Below are positions 8,848 through 18,711 of a stretch of 64,000 nucleotides of DNA, piece after piece; the stretch's first letter is position 1; every line of letters begins with the position of its first letter. The notes under the pieces were generated by a model. It worked only from the letters and a program-made list of their open reading frames with translations, was not told the DNA's origin and searched no databases. This DNA comes from an uncultured Prevotella sp. (GTDB taxonomy: Bacteria; Bacteroidota; Bacteroidia; Bacteroidales; Bacteroidaceae), in assembly GCA_905233825.1 (NCBI GenBank), contig CAJOFE010000008.1, forward strand, positions 80,957-144,956. Direction: 5' to 3'. The translations under genes were made by a program, and so were the position numbers.

Positions 8848-11346
8848 ATGACATACAGCATTGAAAAGATAACCACCCTCATTGGCGCACGCCGCTATGG
8901 CGATGCCGAGGCTACCATAGGCTGGCTGCTCACCGACAGCCGCTCGCTCTGTTTCCCTGAGCAGACCCTTTTCTTCGCCATTCGCACCCAGCGTAACGAC
9001 GGACATAAGTACATCCCGGAACTCTATCGTCGTGGCCTAAGGAACTTTGTGGTATCTGTGTCCCCTGACATAGGGGGCTTTGAGGGAGCCAACTTCCTCG
9101 TCGTCCCTTCGCCCTTGGCAGCTCTGCAACGGTTGGCTGAGCGCCATCGCGACGAGTTCAACATCCCTGTGGTGGGCATCACGGGCTCTAACGGTAAGAC
9201 GTGGGTTAAGGAGTGGCTCTATCAGATACTGATGCCCTCGATGAAGGTGACGCGCTCGCCTCGTAGCTACAACTCGCAGATTGGTGTGCCCCTCAGCGTA
9301 TGGCTGCTCAACGAGCAGTCGAAAGTGGCCCTCTTCGAGGCAGGCATCAGTCAGCCGGGCGAGATGTTGGCCCTGCACGACATCATCCAGCCCACCATCG
9401 GCGTGTTCACCTCCCTGGGTGTTGCCCATCAGGAGAATTTCCGTTCGATGGACGAGAAATGTATGGAAAAACTGCAGTTGTTCCACGATGCCGAGGTCAT
9501 CATCTATCCCTCCGACGATGATACCGTCAGCCGTTGCATCCGTCGCTCCGGTTTCCAGGGCGAGCGCATAGGCTGGAGCCGCTTCAGCGAGAAAGCCCCG
9601 ATGTATGTGAATGTGGAGGGGCACCATGTGTCCTATATATATAAAGGTGTGGAGGGCAGCTACGAGATACCTTTCTTTGACGAGGCCTCCATTGAGAACT
9701 CCATCACCTGTGCTGCTACGGCCCTCTACTTAGGGCTGACACCTGACGAGCTGGCTGAGCGTATGCCCCGTCTGGAGCCCATTGCCATGCGCTTGGAAGT
9801 GAAAGAGGGCCAGCGCGGACTGACGCTCATCAACGACTCCTACAACAGCGACCTGCAGTCGCTCGACATCGCCCTCGACTTCATGAACCGCCGCGAGCAG
9901 CCAACGGCCAACGGCCAGAAGCTAAACGGCCAGAAGACACTCATCCTCAGCGACATCTTCCAGAGTGGCGAGACCCCAGCCGATCTCTACACCCAGGTGT
10001 CTGACTTGGTACAGAAACGAGGCATCGACCGCTTCATAGGCATCGGCCCTGAACTGTCGGCACAGGCCGAGAAGATAGGGGTGGGGCAGAAGTGGTTCTT
10101 CCCCAACGTCAATCAGTTCCTGCAGAGTGCCGTCTTCCGTGACTTGCACGATGAGGTAGTGCTGCTCAAGGGTGCTCGTGCCTTCGGCTTCGAGCGCATC
10201 AGCGACCTCTTGGAACAGAAAGTGCACGAGACCATCCTCGAGGTCGATCTCAACGCTGTCGTCGCCAATCTCAACTACTTCCGCTCGTTCCTCAAGCCCG
10301 AGACGAAGATGGTGTGCATGATCAAGGCCGACGCCTATGGGGCTGGAGCCGTAGAGATTGCCAAGACATTGCAGGACCACCGTGTCGATTACCTCGCTGT
10401 GGCAACTGCCGACGAGGGTGCCGAGCTGCGCCGTGCCGGCATCACGCAGAACATCATCGTCATGAATCCCGAGATGTCCTCGTTCAAGACCCTCTTCGAC
10501 TACGACCTCGAGCCCGAGGTCTATTCCTTCCGTCTGATGGACGCCCTCATCCATGCTGCCCGTCAGCAGGGCATCACCGGCTGGCCCGTGCATATCAAGC
10601 TCGACACAGGCATGCACCGTTTAGGCTTCAATGTACGACCCGCCTCTGAGCTCGAGGAGCTTATCGACCGCCTCAAGCACCAGTCGGCCATCATTCCACG
10701 TTCTGTCTTCACTCATTTCGTGGGTAGCGACAGCGACGACTTCGACAATTTCTCTGCCACCCAGTTCCGTTTGTTCGACGAAGCCAGTCAGAAATTGCAG
10801 GCCGCCTTCTCCCACAAGATACTCCGTCACATCGACAACTCTGCCGGCATCGAGCACTTCCCCGAGCGCCAGCTCGACATGTGCCGCCTCGGCATCGGGC
10901 TGTATGGCGTGGAGCCGTATAAAGCCCCCTCCTGGGGGAGGCAGGAGGGGCCCCTTTGTTGCGTTAGCACATTGAAGACCACCATCCTGCAAATCCGCAA
11001 CGTGCCGAAGGAAGAGACGGTGGGCTACAGCCGTAAGGGCAAGCTGACACGCGATAGCCGCATCGCAGCCATCCCCATCGGCTATGCCGACGGCCTTGAC
11101 CGTCACTTGGGTAACCGTCACGGCTATTGCATCGTCAATGGCCAGCGGGCAGAATACGTGGGTAACATTTGTATGGATGTGGCACTCATCGATGTCACAG
11201 ATATCCCCTGCAACGAAGGCGACCAGGTGGAGATTTTCGGACGTAACCTGCCCGTCACCACCCTCAGCGATATCCTCCAGACCATCCCCTACGAGGTGCT
11301 CACCAGCGTCAGCAACCGCGTGAAGCGCATCTACTTCCAGGACTGA
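8848..11346 (+). CDS. Bifunctional MurF (UDP-MurNAc-tripeptide:D-Ala-D-Ala ligase)-alanine racemase fusion
   Basis: MurF half VVGITGSNGKTWVKEWL; Alr half MVCMIKADAYGAGAVEIAK, GIGLYGVEPY; this fusion is established in Bacteroidetes. Confidence 0.93.
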   Translation: MTYSIEKITTLIGARRYGDAEATIGWLLTDSRSLCFPEQTLFFAIRTQRNDGHKYIPELYRRGLRNFVVSVSPDIGGFEGANFLVVPSPLAALQRLAERHRDEFNIPVVGITGSNGKTWVKEWLYQILMPSMKVTRSPRSYNSQIGVPLSVWLLNEQSKVALFEAGISQPGEMLALHDIIQPTIGVFTSLGVAHQENFRSMDEKCMEKLQLFHDAEVIIYPSDDDTVSRCIRRSGFQGERIGWSRFSEKAPMYVNVEGHHVSYIYKGVEGSYEIPFFDEASIENSITCAATALYLGLTPDELAERMPRLEPIAMRLEVKEGQRGLTLINDSYNSDLQSLDIALDFMNRREQPTANGQKLNGQKTLILSDIFQSGETPADLYTQVSDLVQKRGIDRFIGIGPELSAQAEKIGVGQKWFFPNVNQFLQSAVFRDLHDEVVLLKGARAFGFERISDLLEQKVHETILEVDLNAVVANLNYFRSFLKPETKMVCMIKADAYGAGAVEIAKTLQDHRVDYLAVATADEGAELRRAGITQNIIVMNPEMSSFKTLFDYDLEPEVYSFRLMDALIHAARQQGITGWPVHIKLDTGMHRLGFNVRPASELEELIDRLKHQSAIIPRSVFTHFVGSDSDDFDNFSATQFRLFDEASQKLQAAFSHKILRHIDNSAGIEHFPERQLDMCRLGIGLYGVEPYKAPSWGRQEGPLCCVSTLKTTILQIRNVPKEETVGYSRKGKLTRDSRIAAIPIGYADGLDRHLGNRHGYCIVNGQRAEYVGNICMDVALIDVTDIPCNEGDQVEIFGRNLPVTTLSDILQTIPYEVLTSVSNRVKRIYFQD
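10924..10953. repeat. GC-rich palindromic element in frame in the racemase half of murF-alr
   Basis: CCCCTCCT-GGGGGAGGC-AGGAGGGG, encoding KAPSWGRQEGPL. Confidence 0.8.
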
Positions 11347-11635
11347 CAGAATTTTTCTGTTTTTTGTTGCATTTTTGTGTTTTTCTGTCTCCTTTTGCTC
11401 GGAAAAGACTCAATTTGGTGGTGAAAACGAGGCATTTTTGCTGATTTCTGCCCCCAAATGGAGTGTTTTTTTCTCGTTTTTGAAAGTTTTTTTTCAAAAA
11501 AATGCGGTTTTAAACGTTAAATTCCTACATATCTGTCACTATTGTCACCATATCTGCACCTATCTATCTTGTTGTTATACAACTGCTTACATCGAATTGG
11601 TGCAGAAGTGCAGATTTTTTATTGAAAAAAAATAA

Positions 11636-11664
11636 GTGTGCGCGCGCATACGCGCGCGTGCATA
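11636..11664. repeat. 29-nt uninterrupted alternating purine-pyrimidine tract
   Basis: GTGTGCGCGCGCATACGCGCGCGTGCATA. Confidence 0.9.
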
Positions 11665-11675
11665 ACGTAAAAACA

Positions 11676-11754
11676 GATGCCTTCTTCAGGGCATAAAGAA
11701 GGCATCTTTTGGCCCAAGAGAAGGCACCTTCAAGCCCCAAAGAAGGCATCTGTT
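11676..11754. repeat. Three degenerate 22-bp units forming alternative terminator-like hairpins between convergent genes
   Basis: Units 11689-11710, 11711-11732, 11733-11754 each contain GAAGGCAYC; GATGCCTTCTT at 11676-11686 can pair with AAGAAGGCATC at 11696 or at about 11740. Confidence 0.75.
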
Positions 11755-11770
11755 TCGTTTTTTATATGTT

Positions 11771-14332
11771 TTACTTTACATAGATCTTTTGTCCATTCAC
11801 TATGTTCAATCCCTTCTGCAAGGAACTGATTCGCTGACCCTGAAGGTTGTAGATAACAGTATTTGTTTCTTCCTTATTAATTGTGATGGCATCTATCCCT
11901 GCCGTCTGCACTTCGAATTCGCCAGTGAAGTACTCACTACTGTTCTCTACGGTGACGGTGTAACGGCCTTTCGCGTAGGCAGAGATGTCGATGCTGAGGG
12001 CTACGATACTGCCTGCATTGATGGTTTTCTCGTAGAAGACCTGGCCTGACTCGTTGGTGATGCGAACCAGATAGGCATCGTAGAGCGGGTTAAGATTGAT
12101 GCCCAACTGCAGGTCGTTGTATTCGCCATATATCGATAGTTCTTCCTTGCTTCTCCTCGGTGCCTTGGGCTTTGTCTTGATGGTATGGGTGAAGTCGAAG
12201 CGGCTTTTACGGGCTCCTTCTGGGGTAGCACCATCTTCATATTCGTCGTTGAGGTAGATGACCTCATCGCCAACGGCACATGACATCAGGAACTCCGGCA
12301 TAGGATCTGCTGTCTCAGGATAGGCATTTCTGGTCGGACCGTCAATACCTCCTACACCTTCCAGCCAGGTGGTACTGCGGATGTCTTGGTTTATCATGAC
12401 ATCCCTATAAACACCCTTAAAGCCTTCTATTCCTCCAGTCTGCTTCGGTCCTATGATAAAAGGAGGATAACCATCAATAAGAGCCATACTTTCATTGTCG
12501 TTGAGGGAGAAGTCATACATGATTACCATAGACTGTTTATTTTCGTCGTAGAAATAAACTTTCTTATTCTCTTCGTACCATGCTCCTACTGTAATCAGGG
12601 AAGGTTCTGGTGCCCAATAGTCATCTGAGTATTCTGGACTGACAAACCGCTGGCGCATCATCTGCTTGCAGGCCTTTCCATCGTTGATCGTGTCGCCATC
12701 GAAATAGTAGTAATCGACCACGTTAACAGAATTGTCCGAAATGGTCTGAGTGTTTCCAACCTTCCACACCTTACCATCTTCGACGAATGGACGGTACGCC
12801 ACCTCTGTTTCGAGTGGAACAATATACTTGAAGTCACGCCACGGGGCTGTTTCCTTGTAGATTTGTAACGAGGCTGCTGGCACGTGGAGGGTGGCATCTG
12901 TATTGCCTCTTCGGAACTGTCTCGAATTATTAGTGTAAGGGGGCGTGGTAGCACGGCAATATACATTCTCCAAATTCTGAGTAAAAGCAAAAGCATCGTC
13001 ATCAATGAATGTTACGCTGGCAGGAATATCTATTTCCTTCAAATTGCGACAGTCATAGAAAGCCCTCCTTCCGATAGAGGTAAGACCATCAGGAAAAGTG
13101 ACTGAGGTTAACCCCCTACAACTACGGAAGGTTAGGTCTCTGATTTCTCTCACGCCCTCAGGAATAGTAATGGACATTAGACCAGTACAGCCAGAGAAAG
13201 CTTCCTGTCCGATTTCTATCACACTTTCAGGAATAGTGATGGACTCAAGATCTGTCAGATTGCTGAATGCACTATCTACAATCTTGTAAACTGTGCAATT
13301 GGTTCCCCATAACTCTATTGATGGCAGGATAGCAATGTTACTCAACGACTTGTAAGTATCTGACTGTTGCACGCTGGCGGTTTGCGTAAATAGATCAGCA
13401 TAGTACCATAACGGTTCTATGTATAAACCTGTTGAGGTGGGCGCAAGGGGGATGGTGACTTTGTCGTACAAAGGCACCGTGATGTCCCCGTCGTAAAGGC
13501 AGGTGGTTTGTTCGTCTTCGCTTCCAAGTAAGATTGTTTGGTTCACCTGCAAATGATAGGCATCTCTGAACGTGTTGACGATATTAAAATACAGTCCTCC
13601 AGTCCGCTTGCCGTTCTTGTCGGGGATGCCATCAGTCAGCACATTGATTACCAATGTGCTGTCATCATCAAGGGTTAAATTCACATCCAGATAGCTGTAA
13701 TCCAAAGGTAAGACGAATTTCTCGTAAGCGCAATTAAAAACTGTTTCACTATCGTGGCTGATAATGAGCTTCTGGCTCACATCTTTGGGGTTGCCATCAT
13801 CCGTTATGTTTGAGGCATGAAAGTTCTCCATCTTAAGATGATATTCAAAACCTTCGTCGTATAATATCACTAGCGTCGTTAGGTCGATTTCCACCATCGT
13901 GTGTCCCTTGAGCGATATTGCGCCTACATTCTTTTCACTCCTCCCGCGTACTTTCAGCTGAAACTCATCTTGCATGGCATTGAAGAGGGTGAAGTAGATA
14001 TTGATGGGGCAAGTGCAATCTGCTAGATGTTCACCAGCGCCATCATCAATAACAATGGTGAGATTTTGGCCGTCTTCCTCGCAATACACATTGACATCGT
14101 CGTAGCCGCAATTGACATGATAGTCTTTCAGTTCGCCTACCAAACCGATATCACTGCGGGTCAACTTAAGTATGGTATGTCCTATAACGCCTTCAGTTCT
14201 CGTTCTCCAGGAACAATCCGTGTTCGACACATCGCCCACAGTTATGTCATCAGCTAAAGTAGCGTTCACGGTTCCCATTATTGCTATCATAAGCATAACA
14301 ACCCTGAGGGATAATTTGTTCATCTTTTTCAT
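11771..14332 (-). CDS. BspA-like leucine-rich repeat (LRR_5) surface protein
   Basis: Signal peptide; repeats such as LESITIPESVIEIGQEAFSGCTGLMSITIPEGV; C-terminal NLQGQRISSLQKGLNIVNGQKIYVK tail. Confidence 0.85.
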   Translation of the reverse strand: MKKMNKLSLRVVMLMIAIMGTVNATLADDITVGDVSNTDCSWRTRTEGVIGHTILKLTRSDIGLVGELKDYHVNCGYDDVNVYCEEDGQNLTIVIDDGAGEHLADCTCPINIYFTLFNAMQDEFQLKVRGRSEKNVGAISLKGHTMVEIDLTTLVILYDEGFEYHLKMENFHASNITDDGNPKDVSQKLIISHDSETVFNCAYEKFVLPLDYSYLDVNLTLDDDSTLVINVLTDGIPDKNGKRTGGLYFNIVNTFRDAYHLQVNQTILLGSEDEQTTCLYDGDITVPLYDKVTIPLAPTSTGLYIEPLWYYADLFTQTASVQQSDTYKSLSNIAILPSIELWGTNCTVYKIVDSAFSNLTDLESITIPESVIEIGQEAFSGCTGLMSITIPEGVREIRDLTFRSCRGLTSVTFPDGLTSIGRRAFYDCRNLKEIDIPASVTFIDDDAFAFTQNLENVYCRATTPPYTNNSRQFRRGNTDATLHVPAASLQIYKETAPWRDFKYIVPLETEVAYRPFVEDGKVWKVGNTQTISDNSVNVVDYYYFDGDTINDGKACKQMMRQRFVSPEYSDDYWAPEPSLITVGAWYEENKKVYFYDENKQSMVIMYDFSLNDNESMALIDGYPPFIIGPKQTGGIEGFKGVYRDVMINQDIRSTTWLEGVGGIDGPTRNAYPETADPMPEFLMSCAVGDEVIYLNDEYEDGATPEGARKSRFDFTHTIKTKPKAPRRSKEELSIYGEYNDLQLGINLNPLYDAYLVRITNESGQVFYEKTINAGSIVALSIDISAYAKGRYTVTVENSSEYFTGEFEVQTAGIDAITINKEETNTVIYNLQGQRISSLQKGLNIVNGQKIYVK

Positions 14333-14365
14333 ATCTGTCTTTTTTTAGTTATTAATTCGTGATAT

Positions 14366-15760
14366 TTATCTGCTGTTGAGTATCTGTTCCAGTGTGATGT
14401 CGGGATTAGTTTCTCCAAAGACGTCCTTCTTCAGCTTGAGCTTGCGATGCTGGACGGCTGAGATGGTGATGCAGTAGATGTTGCCGATGGTGCGGTTGCT
14501 CAGGCCCAGTCGTGTGAGGATGCACAGGCGGATGTCGTCTTCCTGCATATTGGGGTACTGCTCACGTATCTTGGCAAAACGGTTGTTGTCGATGGCGTTG
14601 AGCGTACGCTCTATCTCGTTCCATTCGTGAGGCTTGAGGGTGATGAGCGAATCGCCGCTCTGGTTGAGCTTCTTTAGCACTTCCGTACGTTCGAGGATGA
14701 AGTCCTGCAGGAATGCCACCACTTCGTTAGTCTGGTGCAACAAGGTCTTCTGATGTTCTGCCTCCTGCTGGAGCCTTCGTTTCTCCTGTTCCTTCAGATG
14801 GATGCGATAGCGAAGTGCCATCACAACAGCAAGAAGGATGATAACTGAGGCAATGATGACAATCAGGAGTGTACGGCCGTACATCTTTGAGCGGTATTCC
14901 AGTTGCTGATTCTCCATTTCCTGCCTCAACGTCTCCTGATAGTACTGGTCTTTCTGGTCAAGCGCGTTGTAATAGAAGTCCTCTATCTGTTCGAAGGCCT
15001 CTTCCACGCTGTCCTCTACCTGTGTGGCGCCCATCCGTCGGAGGGCTATCTTCGCGAGATTACTCTGCACGATATATGCCAGATGGACATCATCCTCAGG
15101 CTCGATCTGCCGATAAACGGTTTCTGCTGAATCGAGCATGTTAAGGCTGAGGTAAGTGCGCGCCAGCACTTGTAATGTGCCAGGTTTCAGGTCGGTGGTC
15201 GCTACAGATTCTGCCCGATGGGCATAGTCGAGTGCCTGGCGATAGTCTTCCGCCGCCCAGGCGATGTTTGCTAGACTGGTGAGCGTCTGACACATCAAGT
15301 CGGTCATCTGTTCTTTCTCGGCAATTTCGTATGCGTGGTGAATGAAGTTGAGCGCCTCGTCGTAGGTGCCCTCTGTGGTGAAAGCCACTTGTGCGGCGTA
15401 AGTACCTGCATAGTCGAGTAATATAACATTATTTCGCTCATCGTCGGGGTGCTGTTCATAGACGCTCAGGGCTTTCTTCATCAGTTGCAAGGCTTCCTCA
15501 GGATTGCTCTGCGATAATGCTTCCGCTAATCTATGGTACGCGATATAATTGGTGTGCCAGTCCTCAGACGCTTCCGACAATTGTATGGCCTTTCGTAGCA
15601 AAGTCTCGCCCTGAAGGATGCTGTCGTTGGCCAAAGCGTCCTCAGCTTCCTCCAGACAACGTGCTGCCGTCTGTGAATCTGACTCCTGCTGCTGACTGCA
15701 AGCAGCCATCAGGATGCTTATCAAGAATATGTATAATGACCTTCTAAACATGCCTATCAT
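14366..15760 (-). CDS. TPR-repeat membrane-associated transcriptional regulator with C-terminal HTH
   Basis: Lipoprotein-like start, TPR repeats, one TM helix, C-terminal LuxR-like HTH (LGLSNRTIGNIYCITISAVQHRKLKLKK). Confidence 0.75.
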   Translation of the reverse strand: MIGMFRRSLYIFLISILMAACSQQQESDSQTAARCLEEAEDALANDSILQGETLLRKAIQLSEASEDWHTNYIAYHRLAEALSQSNPEEALQLMKKALSVYEQHPDDERNNVILLDYAGTYAAQVAFTTEGTYDEALNFIHHAYEIAEKEQMTDLMCQTLTSLANIAWAAEDYRQALDYAHRAESVATTDLKPGTLQVLARTYLSLNMLDSAETVYRQIEPEDDVHLAYIVQSNLAKIALRRMGATQVEDSVEEAFEQIEDFYYNALDQKDQYYQETLRQEMENQQLEYRSKMYGRTLLIVIIASVIILLAVVMALRYRIHLKEQEKRRLQQEAEHQKTLLHQTNEVVAFLQDFILERTEVLKKLNQSGDSLITLKPHEWNEIERTLNAIDNNRFAKIREQYPNMQEDDIRLCILTRLGLSNRTIGNIYCITISAVQHRKLKLKKDVFGETNPDITLEQILNSR

Positions 15761-16044
15761 TTTTTCATTCGTTCTCGGTTGCAAAGTTACGATAATATTT
15801 CGAAAGTTGTATCAGTTGCCTATGGAAAATGTGTAAACAAGATAAAATGGGAAATTGCTACATATCAATGAATTATGTAAAACCATACGCTATGCCCTAT
15901 GGAAAATTTCTGTTGAAGGTATGGAAAGAGGGGCGCAAAGAGCAAAGCGCAGAGGGCACAGAGGCGGAAAGTTGCTCTGGGATGCTGATTCAGGATATGC
16001 CAGATGAGTCCAGAGAAATAAAAACAAAAAAAATGTGTTTTTGT

Positions 16045-16163
16045 TTTGTATTGTTCTCACTTATTCGTACCTTTGAGCATGCTCGAAGGTACTTTCGTTC
16101 GACAATAAAAACAAAAAAAATTGTCTTTTTGTTTTGTATTGTTCTCACTTATTCGTACCTTTG
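16045..16163 (+). promoter_or_regulatory. Duplicated Bacteroidetes-type promoter (TTTG-N19-TAnnTTTG twice)
   Basis: TTTG 16045-16048 with TACCTTTG 16068-16075; TTTG 16133-16136 with TACCTTTG 16156-16163; both spacers 19 nt. Confidence 0.7.
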
Positions 16164-16215
16164 CAGACTGTAAGCGTGCGAGACTGCTTGCAACTAATAA
16201 CAAACTAACGACTAC

Positions 16216-17652
16216 ATGGAACAAGTATTCAGCTACATCATCAGCTTCGGAGCGTCGGTCATGATGCCGATACTCTTTACCATCATTGGCGTGTGCATAG
16301 GCATGAAGTTCGGAAAGAGCCTGAAGAGCGGCCTTTACGTGGGCGTGGGCTTCGTGGGACTGGGCATCGTGACGGCACTGCTGACCAACAACTTCGCCAC
16401 GCCGTTGCAGGCGCTGTCGAGCATCTTCGACCTCGACCTGAAAGTCTTCGACATGGGGTGGCCGGCTGCTGCCTCGGTGGCTTACAACACAGCTGTGGGC
16501 GCACTTATCATCCCCATCTGTCTGGGCATCAATTTCCTGCTGTTGGTAACGAAATGTACGCGGACGGTGAACATCGACCTGTGGAACTACTGGCATTTCG
16601 CCTTCATCGGTGCCGTGGCCTACTTCGTCATGGACCATTCGATGGCCTGGGGCTACTTCGCCGCCATCACCTGCTATATCATTACGCTGGTCATGGCCGA
16701 CCTGACGGCTGACAAGTTCCAGAAATATTATACCGATCTGGATGGCATCTCCATTCCCCAGCCGTTCTGTCAGAGCTTCACGCCGTTTGCCGTGGGTATC
16801 AACTGGCTGCTCGACAGGATTCCTGGTTTCTCGAAGCTCGACATCGATGCCGAGGGACTGAAGAAGAAGTTCGGCGTGCTGGGCGAGCCCATCGTGCTGG
16901 GTCTCATTGTGGGTGGACTCATCGGAGCGCTGGCCCATGTGGATCACTTCAAGGACTTCTCGGCCTATGCTGCCACGTTCGATTCGACGACCGATGCTGT
17001 GATGAGCGTGGTGAAGAGCGTGCTGTTCCTTGGTGTGACGATGGCTGCCGTGATGGAGCTTATTCCTCGTATCACCCGTCTGTTCATCGACGGTCTGATG
17101 CCTATCTCGGAGAAAACGAAAGAGGTGGTGGCCAAGAAGTTCCACGGCAAGAAAGTATATATCGGCATGTCGCCGGCACTGGTCATCGGACATCCCACGA
17201 CGCTGGTTGTGTCGCTGTTGCTCATTCCCGTGACTATTGTGCTGGCTGTGTTCCTGCCAGGCAACCAGTTCCTGCCATTGGCATCGCTGGCAGGCATGTT
17301 CTATCTCTTCCCCATGGTGCTGCCCTACACGAAGGGTAACGTGGTGAAGACATTCATCGTTGGTCTGGTGGCACTGACCATCGGCCTCTATTTCGTCACC
17401 GACATGGCACCTGCCTTCACCGAGGCAGCCCACGAGGTGTATGCTGCCACGCAGGATGCTGCTGCCCGAGTGCCCGAGGGTAACTTCGCGGGTGCTCTCG
17501 ACTTCGCCTCGTCGCTGCTCGGCTGGTGCATCTACAAGTGTGTGAACAACCTGGAGTACGTGGGCATGGGTCTGCTATCGGGCATCACCGTCGTCATGGT
17601 GTGGATCAACCGTAGGCGCATCGTGAAAGAAGAAAAATTAATCAAAGAATAA
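16216..17652 (+). CDS. Galactitol-type PTS EIIC-like permease (GatC/SgcC family)
   Basis: Polytopic protein MEQVFSYIISFGASVMMPILFTIIGVCIGMKFGKSLKSGLYVGVGFVGLG. Confidence 0.78.
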   Translation: MEQVFSYIISFGASVMMPILFTIIGVCIGMKFGKSLKSGLYVGVGFVGLGIVTALLTNNFATPLQALSSIFDLDLKVFDMGWPAAASVAYNTAVGALIIPICLGINFLLLVTKCTRTVNIDLWNYWHFAFIGAVAYFVMDHSMAWGYFAAITCYIITLVMADLTADKFQKYYTDLDGISIPQPFCQSFTPFAVGINWLLDRIPGFSKLDIDAEGLKKKFGVLGEPIVLGLIVGGLIGALAHVDHFKDFSAYAATFDSTTDAVMSVVKSVLFLGVTMAAVMELIPRITRLFIDGLMPISEKTKEVVAKKFHGKKVYIGMSPALVIGHPTTLVVSLLLIPVTIVLAVFLPGNQFLPLASLAGMFYLFPMVLPYTKGNVVKTFIVGLVALTIGLYFVTDMAPAFTEAAHEVYAATQDAAARVPEGNFAGALDFASSLLGWCIYKCVNNLEYVGMGLLSGITVVMVWINRRRIVKEEKLIKE

Positions 17653-17658
17653 CAACTT

Positions 17659-18633
17659 ATGAAGAAAACAATTTTGCTGTTAATGCTTATGGGCAATGTG
17701 ACTATTGGCTTCGGCCAACAACACGTGAACTTCCAGACGGCCTGTCACCCCGAGGACGTGAAGCACTATGACACGAAGACGCTACGCGAGCGCTTCGTGA
17801 TGGAGAAGGTGATGGTGGCCGACGAGATCAACCTGACCTACTCGCACTACGACCGCTTCATCTTCGGAGGCGCCATGCCTGTGACGAAGACGCTGAAGCT
17901 GGAGAACTTCCCCGACCTGGGCCTCGACGTCGATCCCGGCATCAAGGAAAAGTATTTCTTGTATAACCGTGAGCTGGGCGTGGTGAACTGCGGACAGGGC
18001 GACGGCGTGGTCATCGTCGATGGCAAGGAGTATGCCCTCGCTCCGAAAGAAGCCCTCTACATCGGTCGTGGTCACATTGGCAAGGATCAGGACGTGAACA
18101 AGGAAGTGCTCTTCCGTTCGAAGGATGCCTCGAAGCCTGCCAAGTTCTACCTGAACAGCGCCACTGCTCATCAGCACTACAAGACGCAATGGATCACCCT
18201 CGACGGTCGTAAGGGCTCGCTGAAGGCTGCCGTGTGGGGCCCTGTGGGCTCACTCGAGGAGTGCAACAACCGCACGGTGTATAAGCTCATCGTGAACGAC
18301 GTGTTGGAGGAAGGTCCCTGCCAGTTGCAGCTCGGTCTGACGCAGCTGAATCCTGGTGCAGCTTGGAACACGATGCCGCCTCACACTCACGGTCGTCGCA
18401 TCGAGGCCTACTATTATTTTAACCTGCCCGAAGATCAGACCATCGCTCATATCATGGGCCAGCCCGAGGAGAGCCGTGTGGTCTGGCTGCACAACGAGCA
18501 GGCTATCATGAGTCCCGAATGGAGCATGCATGCTGCTGCCGGCACCTACTACTATACCTTCATCTGGGGTATGGCAGGCGAGAACCTCTACTATAATGAC
18601 AAAGACAATATTCCTGTAATCGATATTCGTTAA
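17659..18633 (+). CDS. kduI: 5-dehydro-4-deoxy-D-glucuronate isomerase (KduI) with apparent N-terminal signal peptide
   Basis: [61 protein letters not shown] metal motif; leader [21 protein letters not shown]. Confidence 0.9.
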   Translation: MKKTILLLMLMGNVTIGFGQQHVNFQTACHPEDVKHYDTKTLRERFVMEKVMVADEINLTYSHYDRFIFGGAMPVTKTLKLENFPDLGLDVDPGIKEKYFLYNRELGVVNCGQGDGVVIVDGKEYALAPKEALYIGRGHIGKDQDVNKEVLFRSKDASKPAKFYLNSATAHQHYKTQWITLDGRKGSLKAAVWGPVGSLEECNNRTVYKLIVNDVLEEGPCQLQLGLTQLNPGAAWNTMPPHTHGRRIEAYYYFNLPEDQTIAHIMGQPEESRVVWLHNEQAIMSPEWSMHAAAGTYYYTFIWGMAGENLYYNDKDNIPVIDIR

Positions 18634-18711
18634 GGAAATTAAGAGTTAAGAATTAAGAATTAAGAGGTATCGGCTTCGCCGAGTAGAACGTAAGAATTAA
18701 GAATTATCGTT
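18634..18711. repeat. Heptamer array plus mini-hairpin TCGGCTTCGCCGA (left flank of four-helix copy 1)
   Basis: GAGTTAAGAATTAAGAATTAAGAGGTA-TCGGCTTCGCCGA-GTAG. Confidence 0.85.

Noticed and set aside
16057-17433. 458-aa minus-strand ORF opposite the EIIC-like gene
   Set aside because: His/Gln-rich antisense translation of a GC-rich coding region; the plus-strand frame encodes a clear membrane protein.
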